A DNA stretch of 64,000 bases, from positions 1 to 64,000 of IMG/VR virus record IMGVR_UViG_3300032011_000001; one strand, written 5' to 3'. Of the stretch, positions 31,202-41,500 are shown one piece after another. Within the stretch, counting starts at the first letter, position 1. The number at the start of each line of letters is the position of its first letter. The position numbers were made by a program, and so were the translations under genes. The notes under the pieces are model-generated. The model saw nothing but the letters and a program-made list of their open reading frames with translations, was not told where the DNA came from and ran no database searches. The stretch comes from a virus.

Positions 31202-34200
31202 CAGGAATTACCTCCGTAAGTAATAGCTCTGCGTCTCATTGCACCGAACATGCCGCCGCTGCGACCCTGGTTTGTTTGTGCTCCCTCTCTCGCAACTCTC
31301 GATATTTGCTTAAAGGTGTTTTCAATATAGTCGAGAACGAAATACTCTTCAGTAGGCACTGCATCGAGGCCTTCACGAGCATCATAACCAAGAAGACTGT
31401 TCTCATATGGTGTTATTCTGCACAGCAATTTCCCATTTGGGGTGCCGGCCAAGTTTTCATAACTTAAATCCTTGAAAACTGGGGCTTGGTATTCGTGTGT
31501 ACCTTCGTCATTCTTTTGAAAGCCTGACAGGAACTGAACTCTCTGTATCTGCTTCATAAACAACTCATAGAAAAATCTAGCATCATATACTTCGTCAACG
31601 CTGCTCTCAAAGTTGTCTGCCATTCTCCGGACGTATGAGTTGCTATCTAGGTCAAATTGTGTACTTGTCTTTGTCAAATAAAGTAAGACACACTTTATAT
31701 GAGTTGGAAAAGAGTTGAACTCTTCCTCTGTGAAGGTTCTCTCCTCTCCTTTGAAATTTCTTAATTTTAGCTTATTTGAGTCAGGAAGAACTCCTGCCTC
31801 TACTATGGGGTTCTTTAGGTTAAGGTCTGACATCTCTCCGTCAACCAAACCGTTAAGAAAATTGTTCATTGTTTCTCTTGATATTTCTGCCCCTTGGGAG
31901 TTATCTGGCCTGTCTTTCAAGCTTGCCGCTAGTTTTGCTTGGTTTTCGCCAATAGGGAGCGTTACCCTGTGTTCGACGTCCAAATTACTTAGTGACATTA
32001 GTGATGCGCCATACTTTTTCATAAAGTCATCCAACACAGTCCGTTCATCGACTGATGAATCTTCCATATACATTTGTGCTCTTTCTTCTGAGATTCTCTC
32101 GTCATTGTCTTCATCAGGCTGCTCTAAGAACTCATCAATAATATACTTTTTGTCACCCACACACATCTGAGTCGGCGTCAAAAAAGTCGGCGTGGTGTCG
32201 TTTTCTTCTAGAGTGATGCCAGTCAGTATCTCTTTGCCTCCTGAAGTTATCACGCTCGGAAGAAGATTTCTTTTTTGGCCAAATAGACTTTTTAATTCTG
32301 AATTTATAATTTTGCTAGAATATAAGTATGAGGACAACTCAAGAAGACATTGGGACTGTGGGTCGTAATAAGTTCCTGGAAAATATTGTGCTCTCAACTT
32401 CTTTGCACTGTCTCTGTTTATGTGTTCCGAAAATGTATATTCAAACTTTGTTGTCTTTTCATAATCACCAGTACCAGAGCTTGGGCTCGTTTTACCCACT
32501 TGTCCTCCCGATTTTCCTCCTACCATATTACGACCGAACAATGCCAGCTTTTCCTCATAAAAACCTGCGGCTTGTTCTGCCAAAAACTTGACAATATTTA
32601 GACCATGAGGGGTTCCAGAGGATGGGTGACACACTCTCAATAGAGGAAGTATATAATCACCCAAATCGATATCGAGGACAGAACTGTTTTCCTGTATGAC
32701 CCTTACTATTTCTGTGGGCATTGTTTGCCAAGGTGGTAATTCTGTAGAACTAGCCCACCATGCTTCTGCTACGTTCAAGAGTCCAGCGACGAAGAGGCCG
32801 GTGGCTGGGTCTATCGTCTGACCTTGAGTCTCTACAAAAGAGATATATTTGTCAAAGTCTCCTATCTTGCTCCTGACTTCTTCCAGTTTTCTTGCGAAAT
32901 ATTCTGCTGAGTCGTCTTTTATGCTGACTTCTACACGATAAGAATATGCTCCTGCTTTCTGAAATGATACTTGCTTGTCGCAAAAACAATACGCCTTGTG
33001 TGTCGTTGTACTTGTTGAGATATTTCTGCTGTGTGCAGAGATTGATTCAGCGTCTGCCACTTCTACTTCCATGACGTTTTCCGGCTTAACAGAATCGTCA
33101 AACTTTCGAAAAACAACATTGCTTGAAAAGTCATTACTTAATTCTACTGGAGTTATTCTTTGTCTAGTTATTTTAATAGAAGATACTTTTGCGGTGTTTA
33201 CCACTCCCGTTCTTGGCTGTTCTCCTTTGTATTGTTCTATAAATTTGCTTTCGTCAAAAAAGAACATTCCCCGAACTTCGCCGTCATGCTCCTCCGAAAT
33301 AAAAAGAGGTGAAAAGTAGGAAGCAAAGCTCCTCTCTTTTTGATATAGACTATCGGCATGGACTGTCTTTGCTTTTGACGTTTTATTGAAGACTCTGGAG
33401 TTTTTAAGTGTTCTAAGTATTTTATCCACAACCAACTCATCAGTAACTATAGTATCCATAATTGGTGGTGCTGTGGGTGTTGAGCGTGAATAATTAGTTA
33501 TCTTGCCATTCCTAATAAAATATTTGCTTCTCTGAGTTCCCACAAAACTTTGAATGTTTTGTTGATCTGTCATAGAGAAATACACGTCCTTGTCAAAGCC
33601 TGTCGTCAGTACAACATATGCTGACATTTCTTCATTTCGTTCCATCAAGTCAAGCATGTTTATTGCGCCTAGAGACATGCTCTTTACAAGCTCAAAAGGA
33701 TTGAACGTCACCTTGTAATAAACACTACACTTGGTTTTTGACTGTTTGTTCATCACCTCTTCTGAGATTGCGTTATAGCTTTTTATTGATGAGTCTAGGT
33801 ACACTCTCCTTACAATATCTTCTGTCCCTTGGTTAGTTTTCAAACAAAGTTTGACATCAACAAATGCACTTTTCTTATATATGCTGTCCCCCAACCACCC
33901 AAAGGAAGGAGATAGAACACCTTGGCCATCTTTTATAATTGCGTATGTGTCTTCGACAAAATAACAAATTTCAATGTCTGTATTCCTAACATTAATGTTT
34001 TTAATAGTGGGAGATGGTAAAACAATAGATGGGGCTGGTTCTATTCGTGCTGCTTCTGCTGCTTTAGTTGCGGCATCGGCATCGGCCTGTGCTGCTGCTG
34101 CTGCGGCTGCCTGTTGAGCTGCAGCATCGGCGTCTTTTTGAGCTGCTGCTGCGGCTGCCTGTTGAGCTGCAGCATCGGCGGCTTTTTGAGCTGCTGCTGC

Positions 34201-34383
34201 AGCGGCTTTTTGGGCTGCAGCGTCGGCGGCTTTTTGAGCTGCTGCTGCTGCGGCGGCTTTTTGAGCTGCTGCTGCTGCGGCTTGTTGGGCTGCAGTCCCA
34301 GACTGTATCATTGTCGTGCTCGCGGTCTGTGTGCCCCCAGTGGCGCGTCCGGTTACTCGTCCTCTATAGTTTCTCGTAGCCAT
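31201..34383 (-). CDS. Large virion-type protein with alanine-rich octapeptide stalk
   Basis: 1060 residues, ATG at 34383 (MATRNYRGRVTGRATGG), overlapping the previous stop by one base. Residues ~32-115 consist of octapeptides of the type QKAADAAA/QKAAAAAA, predicting one long helix like TolA domain II. The remaining ~940 residues are non-repetitive, with mixed alpha/beta sequence (SIVLPSPTIKNINVRNTDIE, KFEYTFSEHINRDSAKKL) and no recognised catalytic motif or membrane segment. Neighbouring genes are of the same large virion type. A stalk joining a globular part to the particle is a reasonable guess; the function is unknown. Confidence 0.62.
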   Translation of the reverse strand: MATRNYRGRVTGRATGGTQTASTTMIQSGTAAQQAAAAAAQKAAAAAAAQKAADAAAQKAAAAAAQKAADAAAQQAAAAAAQKDADAAAQQAAAAAAAQADADAATKAAEAARIEPAPSIVLPSPTIKNINVRNTDIEICYFVEDTYAIIKDGQGVLSPSFGWLGDSIYKKSAFVDVKLCLKTNQGTEDIVRRVYLDSSIKSYNAISEEVMNKQSKTKCSVYYKVTFNPFELVKSMSLGAINMLDLMERNEEMSAYVVLTTGFDKDVYFSMTDQQNIQSFVGTQRSKYFIRNGKITNYSRSTPTAPPIMDTIVTDELVVDKILRTLKNSRVFNKTSKAKTVHADSLYQKERSFASYFSPLFISEEHDGEVRGMFFFDESKFIEQYKGEQPRTGVVNTAKVSSIKITRQRITPVELSNDFSSNVVFRKFDDSVKPENVMEVEVADAESISAHSRNISTSTTTHKAYCFCDKQVSFQKAGAYSYRVEVSIKDDSAEYFARKLEEVRSKIGDFDKYISFVETQGQTIDPATGLFVAGLLNVAEAWWASSTELPPWQTMPTEIVRVIQENSSVLDIDLGDYILPLLRVCHPSSGTPHGLNIVKFLAEQAAGFYEEKLALFGRNMVGGKSGGQVGKTSPSSGTGDYEKTTKFEYTFSEHINRDSAKKLRAQYFPGTYYDPQSQCLLELSSYLYSSKIINSELKSLFGQKRNLLPSVITSGGKEILTGITLEENDTTPTFLTPTQMCVGDKKYIIDEFLEQPDEDNDERISEERAQMYMEDSSVDERTVLDDFMKKYGASLMSLSNLDVEHRVTLPIGENQAKLAASLKDRPDNSQGAEISRETMNNFLNGLVDGEMSDLNLKNPIVEAGVLPDSNKLKLRNFKGEERTFTEEEFNSFPTHIKCVLLYLTKTSTQFDLDSNSYVRRMADNFESSVDEVYDARFFYELFMKQIQRVQFLSGFQKNDEGTHEYQAPVFKDLSYENLAGTPNGKLLCRITPYENSLLGYDAREGLDAVPTEEYFVLDYIENTFKQISRVAREGAQTNQGRSGGMFGAMRRRAITYGGNS
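34041..34290 (-). repeat. Short-period coding repeat (Ala-rich)
   Basis: A 24-base period, often paired to 48 bases, encodes [Q][K/Q]AA[D/A]AAA. The local base composition is much richer in G+C than the surroundings. Repeats of this kind are prone to slippage and length variation. Confidence 0.85.
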
Positions 34384-35522
34384 TATTCTGTATCTCCTTC
34401 ATCACATGGCTCGCCAGTGGGGTTAGAGACTTCGTAAATATCTTCCTGTGAAACGTCACTTTCTTCGGAACCAGCTTTGGCAGTCGCTTCAATATTCCTC
34501 AAAGGTATCTGAGCTATTTCGTCCATGGTCAGAGTGGCAAATTTGCTTGTCTCGTAGTCTCTACTTGCCTCTGATGTGTTATCTTCAATCAGGATATTGC
34601 TGTTTCTTCCTCTCAAGTTTCCTTTACCGCCAAGCCTTGAACCTGCAAACGAACTCTTAACAACATCTCTTGGTATCTGGCTATCTGTCTCTATGTTCAA
34701 AAAGTATGATGCATATGAGGGGTCTGTTCTCATATCATTTATTATATCCCGACCATCACCGAGTAAAATGTCGTCAACAATGCCTTCGCTTTTTTTCTCA
34801 AAAAACAATGGCCTGAGCTCTTCTCTATAGTGTTTGTCTGAGGATGTTCCTTGGATATTATTATCTTCCACTTCTTCTATCTCGAAAAGCTCAATGTCAA
34901 AATTATCAAAAGACTCTGGAGAGTTTGCCTCTCCGATGTTTATCACCAGCTCACCAGATGACATATCAAGAGTGAGTGCGGTACCGTCTGGAAATATCTT
35001 TCCGTAAAGGTTGGCCATGCGGTCTGGCACTTCGACTGGCTTAACGGAACAAGTTAAATCTTGAAGGTTTATTTGTGGTATGTTTTCTGATTCGATTGTT
35101 TCTTTTGTGCCAGATGATACTTTCCACACCACTTGGCTGCTTTGTGCGTTTGAGGATATGCTTCCCCTGGCAACGTACACGTCCCACGAAGGCTGATAGT
35201 CTGTCAGTGGGTCTGAGTTTCCTATTCTGTTAGTTAGCAATCCTCTTTTCTCGTCTGAAACCTGTCTTGCTGTTGTTCTAAGTTTTACTTTTCTATCCGA
35301 GCCTACCCTAGAGGATAGTGGCTTTATCCTTGTGCTTCTCTTTATTCTAGTGTTTGCGGAAGAGGGATTTTCGGAGAAGCCGGCATGGTTCGTATCATAT
35401 AATATATCATCATCAAAAAATGCATAATGAGCTGCCTTCAGCTTTCCAGAAGAATATAGGTGCCTGCCGAACTTAGTTAAAGTTAGCTCAATAACTTGCT
35501 CTTTTCTGTCGAAAAATGTCAT
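34383..35522 (-). CDS. Virion-type protein with 'LTxxGRxxL..DD' N-terminal module (longer form)
   Basis: 379 residues, ATG at 35522, overlapping the giant gene stop by four bases. The first 50 residues share with the protein at 27532-28455 the pattern I-x-L-x-LT..(F/T)GR..L..G..K.A..A..DD.I.Y. After that it is rich in Arg/Ser/Asp with a region LTLDMSSGELVINIGEANSP and an acidic C-terminus (SEESDVSQEDIYEVSNPTGE). No catalytic residues were recognised. Likely structural. Confidence 0.62.
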   Translation of the reverse strand: MTFFDRKEQVIELTLTKFGRHLYSSGKLKAAHYAFFDDDILYDTNHAGFSENPSSANTRIKRSTRIKPLSSRVGSDRKVKLRTTARQVSDEKRGLLTNRIGNSDPLTDYQPSWDVYVARGSISSNAQSSQVVWKVSSGTKETIESENIPQINLQDLTCSVKPVEVPDRMANLYGKIFPDGTALTLDMSSGELVINIGEANSPESFDNFDIELFEIEEVEDNNIQGTSSDKHYREELRPLFFEKKSEGIVDDILLGDGRDIINDMRTDPSYASYFLNIETDSQIPRDVVKSSFAGSRLGGKGNLRGRNSNILIEDNTSEASRDYETSKFATLTMDEIAQIPLRNIEATAKAGSEESDVSQEDIYEVSNPTGEPCDEGDTE

Positions 35523-38500
35523 TTACGTTTTCCTCTAACCGACCACGAGAACCTGTGCCCTAATATATTTACCATCTGCTTTAGGTTTTTAGCCTGTCGT
35601 TTTGTCATCCTCTGCCTAAAGGGACTGATAGAAGACAATACTCTTGCCGACTTTCTCCCTAAGCCTGTGATCTTACCTCTCTTCGAGTTTGTTAATTTTG
35701 TATTTCTTCTTGCTCTTCTTTTGCGCTTTCTCTTCATAGCTCGCCTGCTGGCTCTTTTTTTCTTCCCTGCTGCCCTTATTCTGCGTATACGCGCAATTCT
35801 CGCCATGATTCTGCGTCGTCGTCTTTTGGCATATGCTGCTTCACTGTCTAGTGGCAATCTGCTAAGAAGGTCATTTAGTCTTTTTAATTCTGCATCGTTT
35901 AATTCTGGTGGTTCTCCCAGTGTATCATCTATGTCTTCGCTTGTAAAGGTAGTTGTGCCTAAAAGAGTGTTTAGTGCTCTCGTCCTATCTTCGCTAGTAA
36001 TCGTAGGCGTTCTGCCGTCAACAGAAACCTTTGACGACATATTGATTGTTGCGTCCACCTTGGCAGTCTCCAGTAAAGAAAAATAATCATATGGCCAGTT
36101 GTAGGATCTGTTTTCGTTAATTCTTAACTTCGCGTCGCCAGCGAATGAAACTAAAAAGTTGTTATCATCTCTGGAGTCTGCTGTCGTTCTAAAGTAATTC
36201 TTCTTTGCTTTTTTCTTTACTTTAAAAATAGCGAACTTCAGGCCTTCCGGCGGGCGTCCACCAAAGACTCCGAAAAAGTCCTTAATAGAAACTTTGAGTC
36301 TATCTTCAAAAAGTTCCCCATCCATGTTCCTTGCTATCTTCGGAGACAAGCCTTGCCAGATGTCTGAAAGGTCTTCCCTATCAAATGTGTGATCCACCTT
36401 AACAAAGAACATTGCAAATTTTTGTCTTATCTTGTTACCATAGCTCAAGAAGTCTAGTCTTGGCGGTAGATGATACTTCTTCATATCCGCTATCATATCG
36501 GGAATCCTGTATATTCCGTCGTCACTTTCTCCGAACTTCATACTTCTTTTGATGCTGTTCGTCGTGAGCTTAATAGGGGAGAATTTTTCTCTATCAAGAA
36601 AAGACTTTCCTGTTGTGTAATTTCTTCTTTCAATATATGGCAAAATCAATAATGCTTCCTCAACGGTCTTGGACTCTGCCAGTTTACTTACTCTCTTTGT
36701 CTCCGGCTCAAAACCAACAACATCGACAAGAGAGCCTGTGGTTGCCCCATATGCCCCTTGAGAAAAACTGTCTCGAACAGTGAGAGACGGCAGCACCTCT
36801 TCTGAGTATGTTCCGTAGTTTGTCCACTGTGTTTTTGGCTTCTCATATGACAGAGAAGTCATGTTGAAAGAAGATTCTACGGCTGTGTTGTGAGAGGTAT
36901 ATTTTGATGAGTATGCCGAGTCGTTGTCTCTACTGTCTAATACCGGACTTTCATATTTAGTTGATATAACCCACCTTGCATTGTCTTGATTTCCCTTTTC
37001 TAAATCGAATGAGGTGATGTTCCCCTCACTATCAAACTTTGTGTTACCTGGGTCTACTGTCACTCCGAAAAGATCAAGGGAAGAGCTCAGAGTCATCTTC
37101 GATTTCTCCTGGGTGGTTGTTAGTTTTTTGTATCTTCTCTTTCTTCCCGAATGAGTAGCAACCCTATCTTCATCTATCAGCAAAATATTCTCAACAGTTG
37201 CGCTCTCAAAAATCTCTCGTATTGTCGGCTTTACTGAAGTTGTGGGCTTATATTTAATACGAGCAATTGCCTCTCCGTAAAAGTGGGGAGGAGTATAGGA
37301 AACATAGCCTGGGTCCATGACCCTATCAACACCTAGACCAAAAAGTTTTCCATGCTGCTTGTTGACAAAAGCTCCCTGGTGAGAAGTTGATCCTGAGATT
37401 GTCTTATTTGCAAAAGTCACTGCGTTTTGGTTTCCAAGGTTTCCAACAGAAGTTGATTGGGCCAAGGCACCGGTAAACATCATAATACAGTTCGAAGTAT
37501 TGGAAGAGATCACCGGGTTCGAGTCACCACTAGCCCCAGAAGGAGCTGACATGTAGTAGCTCAGTCCTGCGGTTCTTAGGCCGAGGTCGGAAGCAACACC
37601 AGCGCCGTGACCAGTGAAAACAAAGAGGTTGTGATCTGGGTTGTTGGGGTTTCCTCCGTACAAAAGCTTCACAGGAACCTTGCCAACGGTATCTGATGCT
37701 GCATTGTGGGCAGTTTTTTGAATTGGGAATACGCTCTGTCTCGGCACATAGTCTCCACTCTGAGAGTAGAAATTCATCACAGCAAGGCCACCAGTAAGGT
37801 AGGTTCCGTTCATTCCACTAGCTGACATCTGCGGAATGGTTGCAGCAACATAAATTTCTGGTCTTCCCGTTGTCTTGTTGAATATCGCTTCTGCGTCAAT
37901 GTGATAACCAAAACCTGCGTTGGCGGTGTTAGCTGTACCGAAACCGTTTCTGTACTGTACGAATCTTTTAACATCTCCGCTAGATGTAACATATGTAGAG
38001 TGAGATGCAGATATAGTAGCTTGCAAGCCGTGGAAGCCGGTTGAGGAAGAAGAGTACAGGCGAATTCTGCCATGCTCCATATCATGAGGAGTCGAGTCTG
38101 TATCGACAGCATCTCCTGCTGTAAAGTAATATATTTCTTTTTTGGTTCCGGTTGGATCAATAGCAATTGCGACTGAAGAGCCTTGCTGTCCACCAGCGTC
38201 AGAGACGTTCGTCGAAAAAATGGAGCCGGCATTATGATGAACTTTTTTGTTCTCTCCGAGGCCCGGATCTTGAACAAGCCACCTGTATGCTGCTCCTCTT
38301 TTTGAGTTATAGCTCGGAACACCTGCAACAATATGAAGGCCTGAAATTTTATTTCCTGGGTCATCTGGAAATTCAACATACTGCATGTCAATGAGAGAGG
38401 TTTTTGAACCAAGTTCCCAATCAAAAGAAGCAGTTGCAATACCGCGATAACTGTTCGAGGATGATGTTAGGACAGTCTGATATTCGTTCTGGGATGTGCC

Positions 38501-41500
38501 CTGTGTGATAGAGAAGCCTGAACTTTTGCTATGGAAAAGAAACAATATTCCCTTATTGGCCAAAACGCTGTCTCCGTTTGAAAGAGAGCCTGTTGGGTGA
38601 GGCGGAGCTGCAGATAGCAAATAGATGCCTCCCTTTGTGTCATCACACATTTTTAAAGAGCCGCCGCACAAACCACCGTAACTGCTGGTTGTAAAGTGGT
38701 TTCTTGAGCCCTGTAAACCATCAGAAAAGTGACTAGACGTTATAAAGGTGTAGTGTGTTGATGTCGGTGTGCCATCAGAATTTATCTTAAAACCATCCTC
38801 ATCTCCTTTGAGAAGGTGAAGTGCGCCATATTTATCTGGCTCTCCATCAACATAAAAATAAGGATCTGATATAGCTAAATGAAGACCTGCTGAACCATAT
38901 GATAGTTTCGCGGTGCTAGGAGTTGATAGTGTTTTTGAAGAACCATGCCCATTACCTGGCAAGACCCTGTAAGGGTCGAAGTTATATTGGGCTGAAATGT
39001 ATCCGTTTTTATTCAGTCCGTCCAGTGAAATATCCTGAACTTTTTGCCAGCCGGCGTCATCTAAGTAATTCTTCCAAACAGAAACAATTTCCTTTCCGTA
39101 TATGTTCAGGTCTGGATTGGTCGCAGCGGATGCGCCCCTGGCTGATGGCGACATATTTCTAGTAGAGATGCCGCATGCATAGTATGCGTCACTGCCGCTG
39201 ATAGCATCAGTAAAAACAACATCGGCAGAGAAGAAGGGGTCTGGTACGACGCGCTTGCTGCCCGAATACTCTACAAATTTGTTAAGCTGCTCGATGTCTG
39301 ATAATCTCACATCCATGTAATAACTTTTGCTTGGATCTAAATCGTCTGCAAAATCTGACTGTTTTTTTGATTTAAAGGAGGTCAACTGTCCCTCTTCTAG
39401 AAAAAAGTCAACACTTTCTGCAAGGAAGTTGTGCATCGCCAGCTCAAACTTTGAGTTGTTAAAAATACCGTCCCACGAGAACTGATATGGAAACTGCAGT
39501 GCTATTTCATTGTCTGATACGAAACTTGAAACAAAACGTATTTTATCTCCCGCAGGCAATCTACTAGGCACATACAGGCTATCAAAAGGTAGCCTAAAAT
39601 CTGGCTTTGTTGATAAATTAAATTCTCCAAACGTATTATCGCCCCCCTCAATCACTGTAGGTGCACTAGCCGTATAAATGGGATAGTCTACTGCAAGGCC
39701 GCTCTTTAAAGAGTTATATAAAATACCAGGAGACATAAAAGGCTTGAGTAGTCCTTGCATGGCTCTCTTGTTCGAGTTGGTTGATGTTTTTTCTACGCCT
39801 TCCTCATATGCCTTAATTCTATTTTTAAAAGAAGAGCTGAGTATGTTTCCGAGCTGAACTGTTCTTGTTATCGGATAGAAGCCGTTCTCTATTCTCATTT
39901 TCTTTATTCCCGTAACGTCAATGTCCAGAGTAGAAAAGCCCATACCATAAGACAAATGATCTTCCGACAAATTTGTTTCTTGGGTGTGGAATTCCATTTC
40001 CTTTGTCGTCACATAGTTGTCGAAAAAATCTCCATCGGATAGGCCCAGAGAGGTGCCGATGCTGGAGGTGTGGGTTGCCCCTTTGCAACTCAAAATATCC
40101 CCTGTCAAAGAAGTTGGTTGGCTAGATTCTCCAACAATACTGTCAATGTGTTCTGAAATGTTATACTCTGGTAGTATCGACATGTCTTTGGCAATCCCAC
40201 GAAAATCTTCTGAGTATTGCTCATACGAGTCAAAAAACGGCTTCTTGTTTGAACTCTCTTCTGTTAGGCGCTCCAAGTAATCCGAGCTAGTGTTGTTTTT
40301 ACGAATATGAGTTACCTCGGCATAAGATAATGAGGGAACGGGGGAGTCCCCATATATGCTCTCGTCTGTGTCTTGCATGAGCTCCCCAACATTATTAGAA
40401 TAACTTCCTGACTCTTGAAAAGATTTAACACCATCTGTTCTCATTGGCCAAAAAGATGATGCAGGTTTTTCAGAACTAGATCCTGTGGCTGCAATTTTTA
40501 CATTCTTTATACCCCAGTTATCATAATCTTGGCCGCTGGCTTTTCTTTGGGCGATCCTTATGGAGTATGCACTGTTTGGGTTTGGTTCTCCAGAAACACT
40601 GGAAGATGGCCACACGTTTACGGTGATTGAATTCCAGACTCCTCTCGATACTGTAGAAAACTGCGATGTGGGTGTATCGTGCGGATAGGAAGCTCCATTG
40701 GGGCCACTGCCAGTAATATGAATAACATTGGACCACGAATTTGATCCTGTGGGCTTGACCTGTACATACAAAAATTCATTATTGTACCCGGTTTGAGTAT
40801 CTACATATTCAAAAAATTGGCCACCGACGGTTGTGTTGTTTCCGATAAGATATTCAAAGCTCAAAGAAGCGGTGGTGTTCGCGGCGAACGTTTTGTTTAT
40901 TTCAAAAAATCTTCCGGTGTTTCCAGTGTCGCCAGTGAATTTCATTGAATATTCACCGGTGGAGGTATCTAGGTAAACAATACTACCATCATTTTTAAAA
41001 GTTTGTGATGGTAAGTTCGTAGAGGTGAAGGAAAAATCATATGTATCATTGTCCGTCACAACCAAAGCAGGATCGACACCCATTGAGTTAAGAGAGGTAG
41101 TAGAGCTTCTCTGCTCAGAATCTCTATAAAAAGTACGTTGAGTACCGTATGTCCTGTCATATCCGCCTGCTCCTTGGCCAGGGGCCTCTTTGTAACCCTC
41201 CCTCTTTCTGACGCTGGATAGGTAGGCCCTTTCTTTTCCTGGGTATATTTGTTCTGAATAAGAAAAATGTAAAACTTTGTTGATGTATTTCAATGCTGCA
41301 TTATTTATGAGGCTGCTCTCTCCCAACAAGAAGCTCTCCAAAAACTTGCTGTAAAATGTCCTCTCTTCGTCACCAGCGATTTCTAAGAGATTATTCACTT
41401 TTTCGTTATTATAATATCCCAAAAAGTTTCCATAAGAAGATACCAGATCGTAAGCGCCTACAGTAGCACCCTCGTCCAAGGACAAAGTGTGTGTTAGTGG

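Noticed and set aside
34068-34437. Plus-strand Cys/Leu-rich open frames
   Set aside because: Antisense of the Ala-rich repeat region; low-complexity artefact.
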